Shown: piece by piece, positions 9,412 to 17,422 of the stretch | How positions within the stretch are numbered: position 1 is the stretch's first letter | How the letters are laid out: the number at the start of each line of letters is the position of its first letter | NCBI GenBank assembly: GCA_963716235.1 | Contig: CAVQTE010000010.1 | Location: forward strand, 62,001 to 126,000 | Direction of reading: 5' to 3' | Length of the DNA: 64,000 nt | From: Sva-07 sp963716235 | Lineage (GTDB): Bacteria > Actinomycetota > Acidimicrobiia > Acidimicrobiales > Ilumatobacteraceae | Made by a program: the position numbers and the translations under genes | Notes under the pieces: model-generated | Databases searched by the model: none | What the model was told of the DNA's origin: nothing | The model's input: only the letters and a program-made list of their open reading frames with translations

Positions 9412-10652
9412 GCACGATCGTGAACCTGCCGGCCGTCCTCGGTGGCACCCCGGTGCGCCGGCACGATTATCCGTCGTGGCCGGTCTGGGACGAGCACGAA
9501 CGCGAAGGCCTGCTCGGTGTCCTCGACGCCGGCGGATGGTGGCAGGGCGATGGCAACGAAGCCGCGACGTTCGCGCAGGAGTTCGCCACGTACCACGGCG
9601 CTCGGTTCGGGATGGCGTTCACCAATGGCACCCACACGATCGAAGCCGCCCTCGCTGCCTGCGACATCGGTGAGGGCGATGAGGTGATCGTGCCCGCCAT
9701 GACCTTCGTCGCGTCGGCCTCCGCCGCCCTGGCGGTCAACGCCACGCCGATCCTCGTGGATGTCGACCCCGACACGCTCTGCATCGACGTCGAGGCGGCC
9801 CGGGCCGCGATCACGCCACGCACGAGAGCGGTCATTGCCGTTCACGTCGCCGGCGCCGCCGCCGACCTCGATGCGCTCGTGGCACTGTGTACCGAGCACG
9901 ACCTGCGGCTCATCGAGGACTGTGCCCACGCCCACGGAACGTTCTGGCGGGGTCGGGGCGTGGGCTCGTGGGGTGACTTCGGGAGCTTCTCGATGCAGCG
10001 ATCGAAGTTGATGACCGCCGGCGAAGGCGGCGCCCTGATCTGCAACGACGGCGAACTCCGTGACCGAGCGTGGGCGTACGCCGACTGCGGCCGCACGAAG
10101 GGTGAGTGGTTCTACCACCACGCCACGTACGGCTCGAACCTCCGGATGACCGAGTGGCAGGGCGCCGTGCTGCGCGCTCAACTCATGCGGTTCCCGGCCC
10201 AGAACGCGATCCGAAACGACAACGCAGTCGCCCTGAACCACGCGCTCGACGAGATTCCCGGATTACACACCCCGCGACGCGACCCGCGAATGGACACGCA
10301 GGGCAACTACTGCTTCGTCTTCCACTACGACCCCGCCGCGTTCGCCGGACTCCCGCTGGCGGGCTTCGAGCGGGCACTCGCCGCTGAGGGCATCCCGATG
10401 GGCGTGTCGTATCCGTCGCTCGGCGACCTGGCACTGTTCCGCGATCGCAACTTCGGGCCCCGGCTTCGCGCCGGCGCGCCCACTCCCGACTACGCCTCGC
10501 TGCACCTGCCGAACGCACGACACGCTGCTGCCACGACCGTTTGGTTGCAGCACCGGCTGTTGCTCGCAGAACGCGAAGATGTGCTCGACGTCGCTCGTGC
10601 GGCAGCCCGCATCCAACAGCACGCCGACCGGATCATCGCGATCGGGGTCTGA
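9408..10652 (+). CDS. DegT/DnrJ/EryC1/StrS family aminotransferase
   Basis: Intact 414-residue PLP enzyme of the sugar or cyclitol aminotransferase family. It starts with GGTPVRRHDYPSWPVWDEHE, typical of AHBA synthase or scyllo-inosose aminotransferase-like members. PAMTFVASASAALAVNATPI and LIEDCAHAHGTFWRG hold the PLP-phosphate and PLP-ring aspartate sites. The Schiff-base lysine is K200 in SFSMQRSKLMTAGEGG. The product would be an aminosugar or aminocyclitol, but no glycosyl pathway surrounds it, so the substrate is open. The start overlaps the transporter stop. Its last codons and stop (IAIGV then TGA) are encoded by the palindrome at 10635-10665. Confidence 0.9.
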   Translation: MSTIVNLPAVLGGTPVRRHDYPSWPVWDEHEREGLLGVLDAGGWWQGDGNEAATFAQEFATYHGARFGMAFTNGTHTIEAALAACDIGEGDEVIVPAMTFVASASAALAVNATPILVDVDPDTLCIDVEAARAAITPRTRAVIAVHVAGAAADLDALVALCTEHDLRLIEDCAHAHGTFWRGRGVGSWGDFGSFSMQRSKLMTAGEGGALICNDGELRDRAWAYADCGRTKGEWFYHHATYGSNLRMTEWQGAVLRAQLMRFPAQNAIRNDNAVALNHALDEIPGLHTPRRDPRMDTQGNYCFVFHYDPAAFAGLPLAGFERALAAEGIPMGVSYPSLGDLALFRDRNFGPRLRAGAPTPDYASLHLPNARHAAATTVWLQHRLLLAEREDVLDVARAAARIQQHADRIIAIGV

Positions 10653-10665
10653 CCCCGATCGCGAT
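10635..10665. repeat. GGGGTCTGACCCC palindrome, copy 2
   Basis: Perfect inverted repeat with 15-base arms around a central T, between convergent aminotransferase and methyltransferase genes. The outer arms are ATCGCGATC/GATCGCGAT. The TGA stop of the aminotransferase is inside the core, and the methyltransferase stop (10668) lies two bases outside. Probable bidirectional terminator. Confidence 0.85.
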
Positions 10666-10667
10666 GT

Positions 10668-11507
10668 TCAGCGGACGGAGGCGATCAACCAGTAGTGGTG
10701 ACGGTTGATGCCGTCGAACTCGCGCTCGGTGGCGCCACGGCCGGAGATCTTGCTCTTCGGATTGCGCCAGATCTCGATGTCGGTGAGCAGTGACGACAGC
10801 GGCCCGATCAGCTCGTCGGGCTGCAGACGATTTGCCTGCCAGCCGAGACGAGCAGCCCACCGGCGCTGCGACAACCACGGCCCGAACTTGGGGATCCGGA
10901 ACATGGCGCGCACCATGGCCCCCAGCGGGATCAGGATGATGTCCTGGGTCCCACGAGCCCGATAGTTGAGCACGACCCGTCCGCCCGGCCGCGTGATCCG
11001 GACCGCCTCGGAGGTCAACGCCAAGGCGTCGTCGACTTCGCAGTGCTGCAGCGTGATGTAGCTGAACGTCACGTCGGTCGAGTCCGACGGAAGATCGACC
11101 GTGTGACCGTCGATGACATGGCTCGTTCGCAGGCGATCGACCATGCCGAACTGGCCCACCGTCTCGATGCACCGCTCGAGGAAGCCGGCGTCGAGGTCGC
11201 ATGCCACGACAGTTCCGTACTCGCGCGTGAACGCACACGTCATCCGACCGATGCCACAACCGATCTCGACGAGCGTCTTGTCCTCGTTGACCCGGCCATC
11301 GGCGTCGGGCGTTCGGAGGCCGAACACCGTCAGATAGGCCGGCACCTCGGAGTCACCGGTGGCAACGAACTGCGCGAGGGTGAGTTCACTGCCGGTCTCG
11401 TTGTTGAACACCCAGCCCGTGGTGCGAACCACGTCGTCACCGCTGGCCTGACGCTCGCTGGTCTGGCCCGCGGCCTTCCAGGGCACGAGCTGGGGTCGAC
11501 GACGCAT
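10668..11507 (-). CDS. Class I SAM-dependent methyltransferase
   Basis: Intact 279-residue protein. The SAM-binding motif I reads TLVEIGCGIGRMTCAF (about residues 77-92), followed by VVACDLDAGFLERC (motif post I) and a motif with TFSYITLQHCEVDDAL. RPGGRVVLNYRA is the usual motif III region. The C-terminal third (PKFGPWLSQRRWAARLGWQ) is specific and basic. The acceptor substrate is not inferable. It stands alone on the minus strand between plus-strand genes, converging on the DegT gene through the shared palindrome and divergent from asd, with 93 bases between the starts. Confidence 0.85.
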   Translation of the reverse strand: MRRRPQLVPWKAAGQTSERQASGDDVVRTTGWVFNNETGSELTLAQFVATGDSEVPAYLTVFGLRTPDADGRVNEDKTLVEIGCGIGRMTCAFTREYGTVVACDLDAGFLERCIETVGQFGMVDRLRTSHVIDGHTVDLPSDSTDVTFSYITLQHCEVDDALALTSEAVRITRPGGRVVLNYRARGTQDIILIPLGAMVRAMFRIPKFGPWLSQRRWAARLGWQANRLQPDELIGPLSSLLTDIEIWRNPKSKISGRGATEREFDGINRHHYWLIASVR

Positions 11508-11600
11508 GGGACGATTGTGCCAGAGCGGCCACGAAACCGACCAGCGCGCTCCGCGAAACCTTCGGCGGGCATCACCGACACGGGCGTTATCGTTTCGGCC

Positions 11601-12641
11601 ATGTCTGCAGTACTCCCCGGAATCCGCATCGGCGTGGTCGGCGCCACCGGACAGGTCGGCAGCGTCATGCGCCGCCTGCTCGCGGAACGCAACTTCCCGG
11701 TCGCCGAGATGCGGTACTTCGCGTCGTCCCGATCGGCGGGAACCACGCTGGCCTGGAAGGGCACCGACATCGTCGTCGAGGATGCCGAAACTGCCGATCC
11801 GAGCGGGCTCGACATCGCCCTGTTCTCGGCTGGGGCCACGTCGTCACGTGCCTACGCTGCGAAGTTCGCCGCCGCCGGAGCGATCGTCATCGACAACTCC
11901 TCCGCGTTCCGGATGGATCCCGACGTTCCGTTGATCGTGGCCGAGGTCAACGGTCAGGAGGCCCGCAACACACCCAAGGGGATCATCGCCAATCCGAACT
12001 GCACCACGATGGCCTTCATGCCGGTGCTCAAGCCCCTCCACGACGAAGCCGGCCTGGTCCGCATCATCACGGCCACGTACCAGGCTGTCTCCGGTGGCGG
12101 CCTCGCCGGTGTCGACGAACTCGACAAGCAGGTTCGTCAAGTCGTCGATCAGGCGGCCGAACTCACTCACGACGGCGCGGCGGTCAACTTCCCCACACCG
12201 GAGAAGTTCGTCAAGCCGATCGCGTTCAACGTGTTGCCGTTCGCCGGTTCGCTCGTCGACGACGGTTCGTTCGAGACCGACGAGGAACAGAAGCTGCGCA
12301 ACGAGAGCCGCAAGATCCTCGACATTCCCGGCCTGCTCGTGTCGGGCACCTGCGTCCGGGTCCCCGTGTTCACGGGTCACTCGCTGTCGATCAACGCCGA
12401 GTTCGAACGGCCGATCTCGGTCGAACGCGCAACCGAGCTGCTCGCCGCGGCGCCGGGTGTGGAGTTGTCCGACATTCCCACACCGCTCGAAGCCGCCGGA
12501 CAGGACCCCACCTACGTCGGACGCATTCGCCGCGACGAGGGCGCACCCGGTGGCCGGGGTCTCGCGCTGTTCGTCAGCAACGACAATCTCCGCAAGGGCG
12601 CCGCGCTCAACGCCATCCAGATCGCCGAACTGCTGCTCTGA
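11601..12641 (+). CDS. asd: Aspartate-semialdehyde dehydrogenase
   Basis: Intact 346-residue enzyme reducing aspartyl phosphate to aspartate semialdehyde, the step after lysC. The Rossmann motif reads IGVVGATGQVGSVMRRLL near the N-terminus. The catalytic cysteine is in ANPNCTTMAFMPVLKPL, and the NADP-side SSR motif is in YFASSRSAG. The C-terminus holds the substrate-binding residues (VPVFTGHSLSINAEF, with the conserved His). Start ATG 11601 gives the normal N-terminus. A longer upstream frame lacks protein character. It is the only gene on its strand in this stretch and probably has its own promoter in the 93-base gap to the methyltransferase. Confidence 0.96.
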   Translation: MSAVLPGIRIGVVGATGQVGSVMRRLLAERNFPVAEMRYFASSRSAGTTLAWKGTDIVVEDAETADPSGLDIALFSAGATSSRAYAAKFAAAGAIVIDNSSAFRMDPDVPLIVAEVNGQEARNTPKGIIANPNCTTMAFMPVLKPLHDEAGLVRIITATYQAVSGGGLAGVDELDKQVRQVVDQAAELTHDGAAVNFPTPEKFVKPIAFNVLPFAGSLVDDGSFETDEEQKLRNESRKILDIPGLLVSGTCVRVPVFTGHSLSINAEFERPISVERATELLAAAPGVELSDIPTPLEAAGQDPTYVGRIRRDEGAPGGRGLALFVSNDNLRKGAALNAIQIAELLL

Positions 12642-12660
12642 GCGCAGTGGCTCACCCGAG

Positions 12661-12939
12661 TCAACAGCTGCACGGGATCGCGCCGCACTTGGGGCAGCCG
12701 TTCGCATATCGGGCGAGCGCGTCGTTCAAGTCGACACCCTGCTGATTGGCGAGGGTCGCCACCCACGCGACCACATCTCCGAACTCGTGGACACGTTGTT
12801 CGTGCGTTCCCTTGCGGACCGCCTGGGCGAGTTCGCCGACCTCCTCGGTCAGCCACGCCACGGCGGCGTACACGCCACGTTCGCGGTCGCGGTCGCCGTA
12901 GGTCCGCTCGATGACATCCTGCAGTTCCGCGAAGTCCAT
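12661..12939 (-). CDS. MazG-like nucleotide pyrophosphohydrolase
   Basis: Intact 92-residue all-alpha NTP pyrophosphohydrolase. The metal-binding pattern is visible: AWLTEEVGELAQAVRKG (EExxE) and EFGDVVAWVATLAN (ExxD). These enzymes hydrolyse non-canonical or excess NTPs to NMP and PPi. The start was chosen at ATG 12939 (MDFAELQDVIERTYG), because the longer frame upstream is not protein-like. An unusual feature is the extreme C-terminus CPKCGAIPCSC, four cysteines that could bind a metal. It converges on asd, 19 bases apart, and lies downstream of the helicase gene on the same strand. Confidence 0.85.
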   Translation of the reverse strand: MDFAELQDVIERTYGDRDRERGVYAAVAWLTEEVGELAQAVRKGTHEQRVHEFGDVVAWVATLANQQGVDLNDALARYANGCPKCGAIPCSC

Positions 12940-12976
12940 GACGCCGACGGTAGTTCGAAGCGGCCGAGCGCGCGGA

Positions 12977-14711
12977 TCAGGTAACGGCGCCGACGCGCAG
13001 ACCGTGCTCGAACCTCTCACGGAACTCGATCATCCGAGGATCGGCGTTGAGAACGGCGAGATACGACGAGTCGAGGCCGCGGGTCGCCGTGACCCTGGTC
13101 ATCGCCGCGTACGCGAGGCGACGTGACCGCTTCTCCATTCCGATGCCGAGCACCACGGCCGGGCTCTCCCAGCCCTTGAAGGCGTGCACGGTGCAGCCCT
13201 TCACGGCATCGGCCTCGGGCCAGAACCGCGACTTGCGTCGCTGGCGCTCATCGGGATCTCGGCTGTACACGTGATGCACCGGATATCCGGCTGCTTCGAT
13301 CACCTCCGCGGCGGCGAGGCCGTCGTGGTGGTACTCGCAGAGGTAGACGACATCGCGTGGAGTGAGCGTCGGGTTCTCGCCGAGCAACCTGACCACCTCG
13401 TGTCCGATTGCGGGGCCGAGGTCGGCGACTCGGTCGAGATTGCGCCACGACGAGCTGGCAGGAGGACACTCGGCCCACGACGTCGGCCTGGTCGGCGGGG
13501 ATCGTCGGCACCGTTGCACCCTCGGAGACGTACTGGCGGGCGAAGAGATTCGTCGACTCGATGAGGTCGGGAGCCATCCGGTACGAGCCGGTCATGGCGA
13601 TCCATGGCTCGGTGAATCCTGCGGCCTCCAGCGTGCTCGGCGTCGCCCAACTCGACTTGCCGTACAGATCGACGGTCGGGTCGGTGACGAGCAGCATCTC
13701 GCCGCCGGGTCGGACCACCTGCTCACGCAGCAGATTCCACCACTGCAGCCGGAAGTCCTGGCCCTCATCGACGAGCACGGCATCGTAGCGACGGTCGAAG
13801 CCGTGCGTCAGGACGTCCTCGCGTCTTCGTCACGATCTTCTCGGGCCACGTCCCGCGTGTCACCTGCCCGGCCTCGACGCCCGCAGCGGCGGCGTCATCG
13901 ACCACCCGGGCACAGAAGGTGTGGAAGCTCGTACACGTGACTCTGGCCGGGTTGGCGCCGTATTCGGCGCATCGCTCGACGACCAGGCCGCGCAGCCGAT
14001 CCGCGAGCGTCAGGTTGAAGCACAGCACGAGCACGTTCTTGCCCTCGGCGGCAAGTCGAGCGGCGCGGGCGGTGAGCGCAAACGACTTGCCGCTCCCCGG
14101 CGGGCCGGTCACACCACGGATCTTCGATCCGTTCGGGTTGTCGGCCACCATTCGGGCCTCGGCGCTGAGTCGCACCGGGCGTCACGGTCTCGTGTGAGAC
14201 GCCGTCGAGGCACGAGTTGGTGATGCAGTCGGCGAATCGACTCCGACGACAAACTGGCTCCGGGTGGCGCCATCACCACGGCGGCCAGGTGGGTCGTCAG
14301 GGCGTCGACACCCCAGACCGTCATGATCGGACCGGGAGAGGGCAGCGCACTCGCGAGCATGCTCAAGCCCTCGGCAGTCGAACGATGCGGCACGACCACT
14401 GCACTGCGAACCGCGGGCCCGGGGTCACGGCCGTCGCCGGGAAGCGAGAAGAACTGGTCGACGATGGTGTTGCGGTGGCGTCGAGCGATGCCGACAACCG
14501 TGTCGGAGCCGGTCCAGACGTCGACGACGATGACGCCATGGAGGTCGTGGAGGAGCACGAAATCGGCGACGTCCTGGCCGAATCGAGGGTGGGCAAGGAC
14601 GGTCCATCCGTCGTCGAGCAGAGTGAGGTTCCGCGCGACTTCGAGCGCGTCGCCGTCGAGCGGGTCGAGGAGTTCGTCGAGATGTTCGAATGATGGCTGG
14701 AACGTGGCCAA
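12977..14711 (-). CDS. UvrD-like superfamily 1 helicase with NERD-like N-terminus, frameshifted
   Basis: Superfamily I DNA helicase of the nuclease-related (NERD/UvrD-like) group. The N-terminal 130 residues (NLTLLDDGWTVLAHPRFGQD, VADFVLLHDLHGVIVVDVWTG) resemble a NERD or restriction-like fold. Walker A is GVTGPPGSGKSFALT at about 14110-14065. Motif II is MLVDEGQDFRLQWWN at about 13775. A motif IV-like SYRMAPDLIE lies near 13590. Motifs V/VI sit at the end (GCTVHAFKGWESPAVV and YAAMTRVTATRGL). Breaks lie near 14180, 13820 and 13455, so it covers four frames. ATG 14711 is the start. Expected length is about 578 residues. Such proteins act in DNA repair or defence. The role is undetermined. Confidence 0.82.
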
Positions 14712-14801
14712 AGGGACCCCCTGAATCTGGCGGACAGAGCGTCATCGGCACATCCGGTGTGCGACGTGAGCAGAAACCCGCGAGGAACCACCCCGGACGC
14801 G

Positions 14802-14880
14802 ACGGGAGCGACACCTCGCGGTGTCGCTCCCGTCACCGGCTCATCAGCTGGAGGTGAAGCTCCAGGTGATGGACACGTTC
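14802..14880 (-). terminator. Two-hairpin element downstream of the LPxTG-type gene (copy 1)
   Basis: A perfect 14-base stem (ACGGGAGCGACACC / GGTGTCGCTCCCGT, 14802-14833, loop TCGC) is followed by a smaller stem in the CTGGAG-GTGAA-GCTCCAG region. It lies 18 bases past the surface-protein stop. The same two-hairpin block recurs at 19870-19945 after another surface-protein gene. Likely a terminator, duplicated with the surface genes. Confidence 0.65.
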
Positions 14881-14897
14881 CTGAGGACGAACAAAGG

Positions 14898-16157
14898 CTA
14901 CGACGTGCGCCGGGTGAGCCCGGCCAGAGCAGAGCCCAAGGTGATCAGCACGCCGGCGATCAGGAGGATCATCGAGATCGAACCTCCCGTGACCGGGAGC
15001 GAACTCGGGGCTGCCGCGGCCGATTGGACGACTGGCGCTGCGGCCGTTGGGGTCACCTCCTGCGACGTCACGGCCGGTGGAACCACTCCGGAGTCCTGGG
15101 CGGGGGAAGCAGCAGGCGGCTCAGGCGCCGGGGGAGGCGGGGTGGCAGGGGCAACCTGGCGCATCAGGACCGTGTGCACGCAGAGGGCCTCGCCGTCTTC
15201 AGAGCCGCCGGATTCTCCGGCACCCGATTCTCCGCCGCCGGATTCATGGCCACCCGATTCTCCGCCGCCGGATTCATGGCCACCCGATTCTCCGGCACCC
15301 GATTCTCCGGCGCCGGACTCATGGCCGCCGCCGGACTCATGGCCGCCGCTACCGCCATCACCGCCGCGCGGGCAGACGTCGCGCGCCGAGTAATCCACGT
15401 CGTCGGCGCCGCTGATCGCCCAGCCATCCACCGGGAATGCCACGGTGACCGCGTACGTCGCCGTGGGGCGAGCGGGGATGATGAGGCCGTCGCTGCCCGA
15501 TCCGTGGCCGGGATTGTGGAACTCGCAACGGAGCACGGTGGCGCCGTCGGGGTAGGTGCACGTCGCAGACGTGACCTTTCCTTTGCCGGTCTCGCTGGTC
15601 GCCGAGAGTTCGAACTGTGCGAGCACCTCGGGCGGGACCACGACATCGAGAGCGGTGATCTGCTGGTTGCCTGCGTCGAACCAGATCACTTCGAAGGTCA
15701 TACGGTAAGGATTGCCCTGACCGCCGGAGCCGCCCTGGTGTTCCGTGCCGGGTTCTTCTGGCTCGACGGCTCCTGGGTCCGTTGCTTCCATCGCGACGAA
15801 GCTCATGACTTCCGACGACATTGCGACAGGCGACTCGTCGACGGACGCCGCGCTGTCGACCACCGACTCGACGATCCCTGGTTCGATCGCCTCGGGTTCG
15901 ATCGCCTCCGGCTCCGGCACCACGATCTCGATGACGGCGATGTCCTCGAACAGTGCATCGGGCGGCGGGTCGACGACGATCACGTCGGCGCTGTTGGGGA
16001 CGATGTCGACCGAAGCCACGTCAGAGGGAGTGGTCGGTGGCGGCTCCGTCGGGGGAGCTTCGTCGGCCGCCACGGCAACGGAACTCACCAGGGCTGATCC
16101 GACGATGGCGCCCGCAGCGACCGCCAACCGGACCAGACGAACATCGAATGCACGCAT
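14898..16157 (-). CDS. Secreted surface protein with LPxTG-like sorting signal
   Basis: Intact 419-residue exported protein. A signal peptide (MRAFDVRLVRLAVAAGAIVG then SALVSSVAVAADE) is preceded by a strong AAGGAGG Shine-Dalgarno, which fixes the start at 16157. A Pro/Glu-rich stalk (residues about 35-120) leads to a beta-type domain (about 125-250) with cysteines (ATCTYPDGATVLRCEF). A low-complexity ESGGHESGGGESGAG region follows (about 265-315), then a Pro-rich linker. The end is a cell-wall sorting signal: SLPVTGGS, a hydrophobic stretch (MILLIAGVLITLGSALAGL) and the basic tail TRRTS. Sortase would link it at the Thr. No sortase is in the window. Function unknown, perhaps adhesion or wall decoration. 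Confidence 0.8.
   Translation of the reverse strand: MRAFDVRLVRLAVAAGAIVGSALVSSVAVAADEAPPTEPPPTTPSDVASVDIVPNSADVIVVDPPPDALFEDIAVIEIVVPEPEAIEPEAIEPGIVESVVDSAASVDESPVAMSSEVMSFVAMEATDPGAVEPEEPGTEHQGGSGGQGNPYRMTFEVIWFDAGNQQITALDVVVPPEVLAQFELSATSETGKGKVTSATCTYPDGATVLRCEFHNPGHGSGSDGLIIPARPTATYAVTVAFPVDGWAISGADDVDYSARDVCPRGGDGGSGGHESGGGHESGAGESGAGESGGHESGGGESGGHESGGGESGAGESGGSEDGEALCVHTVLMRQVAPATPPPPAPEPPAASPAQDSGVVPPAVTSQEVTPTAAAPVVQSAAAAPSSLPVTGGSISMILLIAGVLITLGSALAGLTRRTS
15211..15350 (-). repeat. In-frame low-complexity tandem repeat (ESGGHESGGG)
   Basis: Imperfect tandem repeat with a unit of about 30 bases built from GATTCTCCGCCGCCG and GATTCATGGCCACC. It encodes Glu-Ser-Gly-rich decapeptides with interspersed His. 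It lies inside the LPxTG-type surface gene and is prone to copy-number change. It is not a CRISPR array, since there are no unique spacers. Confidence 0.75.
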
Positions 16158-16238
16158 GACAACCCTCCTTCGTTCGACCGGAGGTCTCCGAGTGGATGAC
16201 CGCCGGATGCGACACCCGAAGGTGCCGCTCTGGTAGCC

Positions 16239-16282
16239 GACGCAACGGCCGGTGTGGGTCAATCCCCACCGACCGTTGCGTC
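16239..16282 (-). terminator. Strong hairpin terminator after surface gene A
   Basis: Near-perfect inverted repeat with arms GACGCAACGG-CGGTG and CACCG-CCGTTGCGTC around a TCAAT loop. It is 12 bases beyond the stop of surface gene A, in the 137-base gap before the LPxTG-type gene. No T-run follows, as usual for high-GC actinobacteria. Confidence 0.7.
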
Positions 16283-16294
16283 GACTGGTCACGG

Positions 16295-17422
16295 TCACAT
16301 GTATCCGGCGACGTCGACGATGATGTTGGCCGTCGAGTAGGTGAACACGCAGATGGAGCCCGTCGGCGACAACTTCGCGATCACCTCGTTGGCGACCGCC
16401 TCACCGGCCGAGTAGTTCAGGCTCGACGTGTACGGCGGCGTCCCACACGGGAACACCGTCGCATACCCGCCGGCCACCGGATCGGCAATGGTGACATTGG
16501 CGACCACGGCCCTCGCGTCCGCCGGGACACCACCACGACCCGCAACGGGAACCTGGACGAACTGTCCACCCGCCACCGGTCCGGTGCCGGCGAACAGACC
16601 GTCAGCAGCAACCCAGCCAGCGCGGGTGTCAGCCAACCGCACCGGATCGAGCCCGACATAGTCAGACCCGGCCGGGACGTACCCGGCCACATCGACGATG
16701 ATGTTCGCCGTGGCGGAGGTGAACACGCAGATGGAGCCCGTCGGCGACAACTTCGCGATCACCTCGTTGGCGACGTCCTCACCCGCCGAGTAGTTCACAC
16801 TCGACGTGTACGGCAGCGTCCCACACGGGAACACCGTCAGATACCCGCCACCTGCGGGGCTCACCGACGTCACATTGACGACGACGGCCTTCGCGTCGGC
16901 AGGAACCCCGGCACGACCCGCAACGGGAACCTGGACGAACTGTCCACTCGCCACCGGTCCGGTACCGGCGAACAGACCGTCAGCAGCAACCCAACCGGCG
17001 CGTGTGTCGGCTACCCGCACCGGATTCATCGGCACGTAGTCCGACGGGGCCGGGACGAACCCGGCGACGTCGATGATGATGTTGGCCGTCGAGTAGGTGA
17101 ACACGCAGATGGTGCCGGTCGGCGACAACTTCGTCATCACCTCGTTGGCGACGTCCTCACCCGCCGAGTAGTTCAAACTCGACGCTGTCGGCACCGTCCC
17201 ACACGGGTACACCGTCGCATAGCCGTCGCCGGCAGGGCTCACCACCGTCACGTTGAGGACCGCCGCCGTCGCATCGGCAGGAACCCCGCCGCGGTTGGCG
17301 ACGGACACCTGCACGAACTGGCCACCCGGCACCGGTCCGGTGCCGACGAACAGACCGTCAGCAGCAACCCAACCAGGCCGGGTGTCGGCCAACCGCACCG
17401 GGGTGAACGACGTGATCATCGA
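16295..17422. repeat. 1.1-kb direct repeat, copy 1 (triple 378-base module)
   Basis: Encodes the three tandem 126-residue modules of protein A. It matches 19959-21086 with only about two dozen differences by eye (near 98% identity). The flanking N-terminal parts of the two genes are far more divergent. Within the copy the period is 378 bases. Confidence 0.85.

Noticed and set aside
15211..15350. Short tandem repeats resembling a CRISPR array
   Set aside because: Units are contiguous, in frame and without unique spacers, and no cas genes are near. They encode a Ser-Gly-Glu-rich stalk.
14757..16097. Plus-strand frame of 446 residues over the LPxTG-type gene
   Set aside because: Antisense of a repetitive gene. 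The minus strand has a signal peptide, a strong Shine-Dalgarno and a sorting signal.
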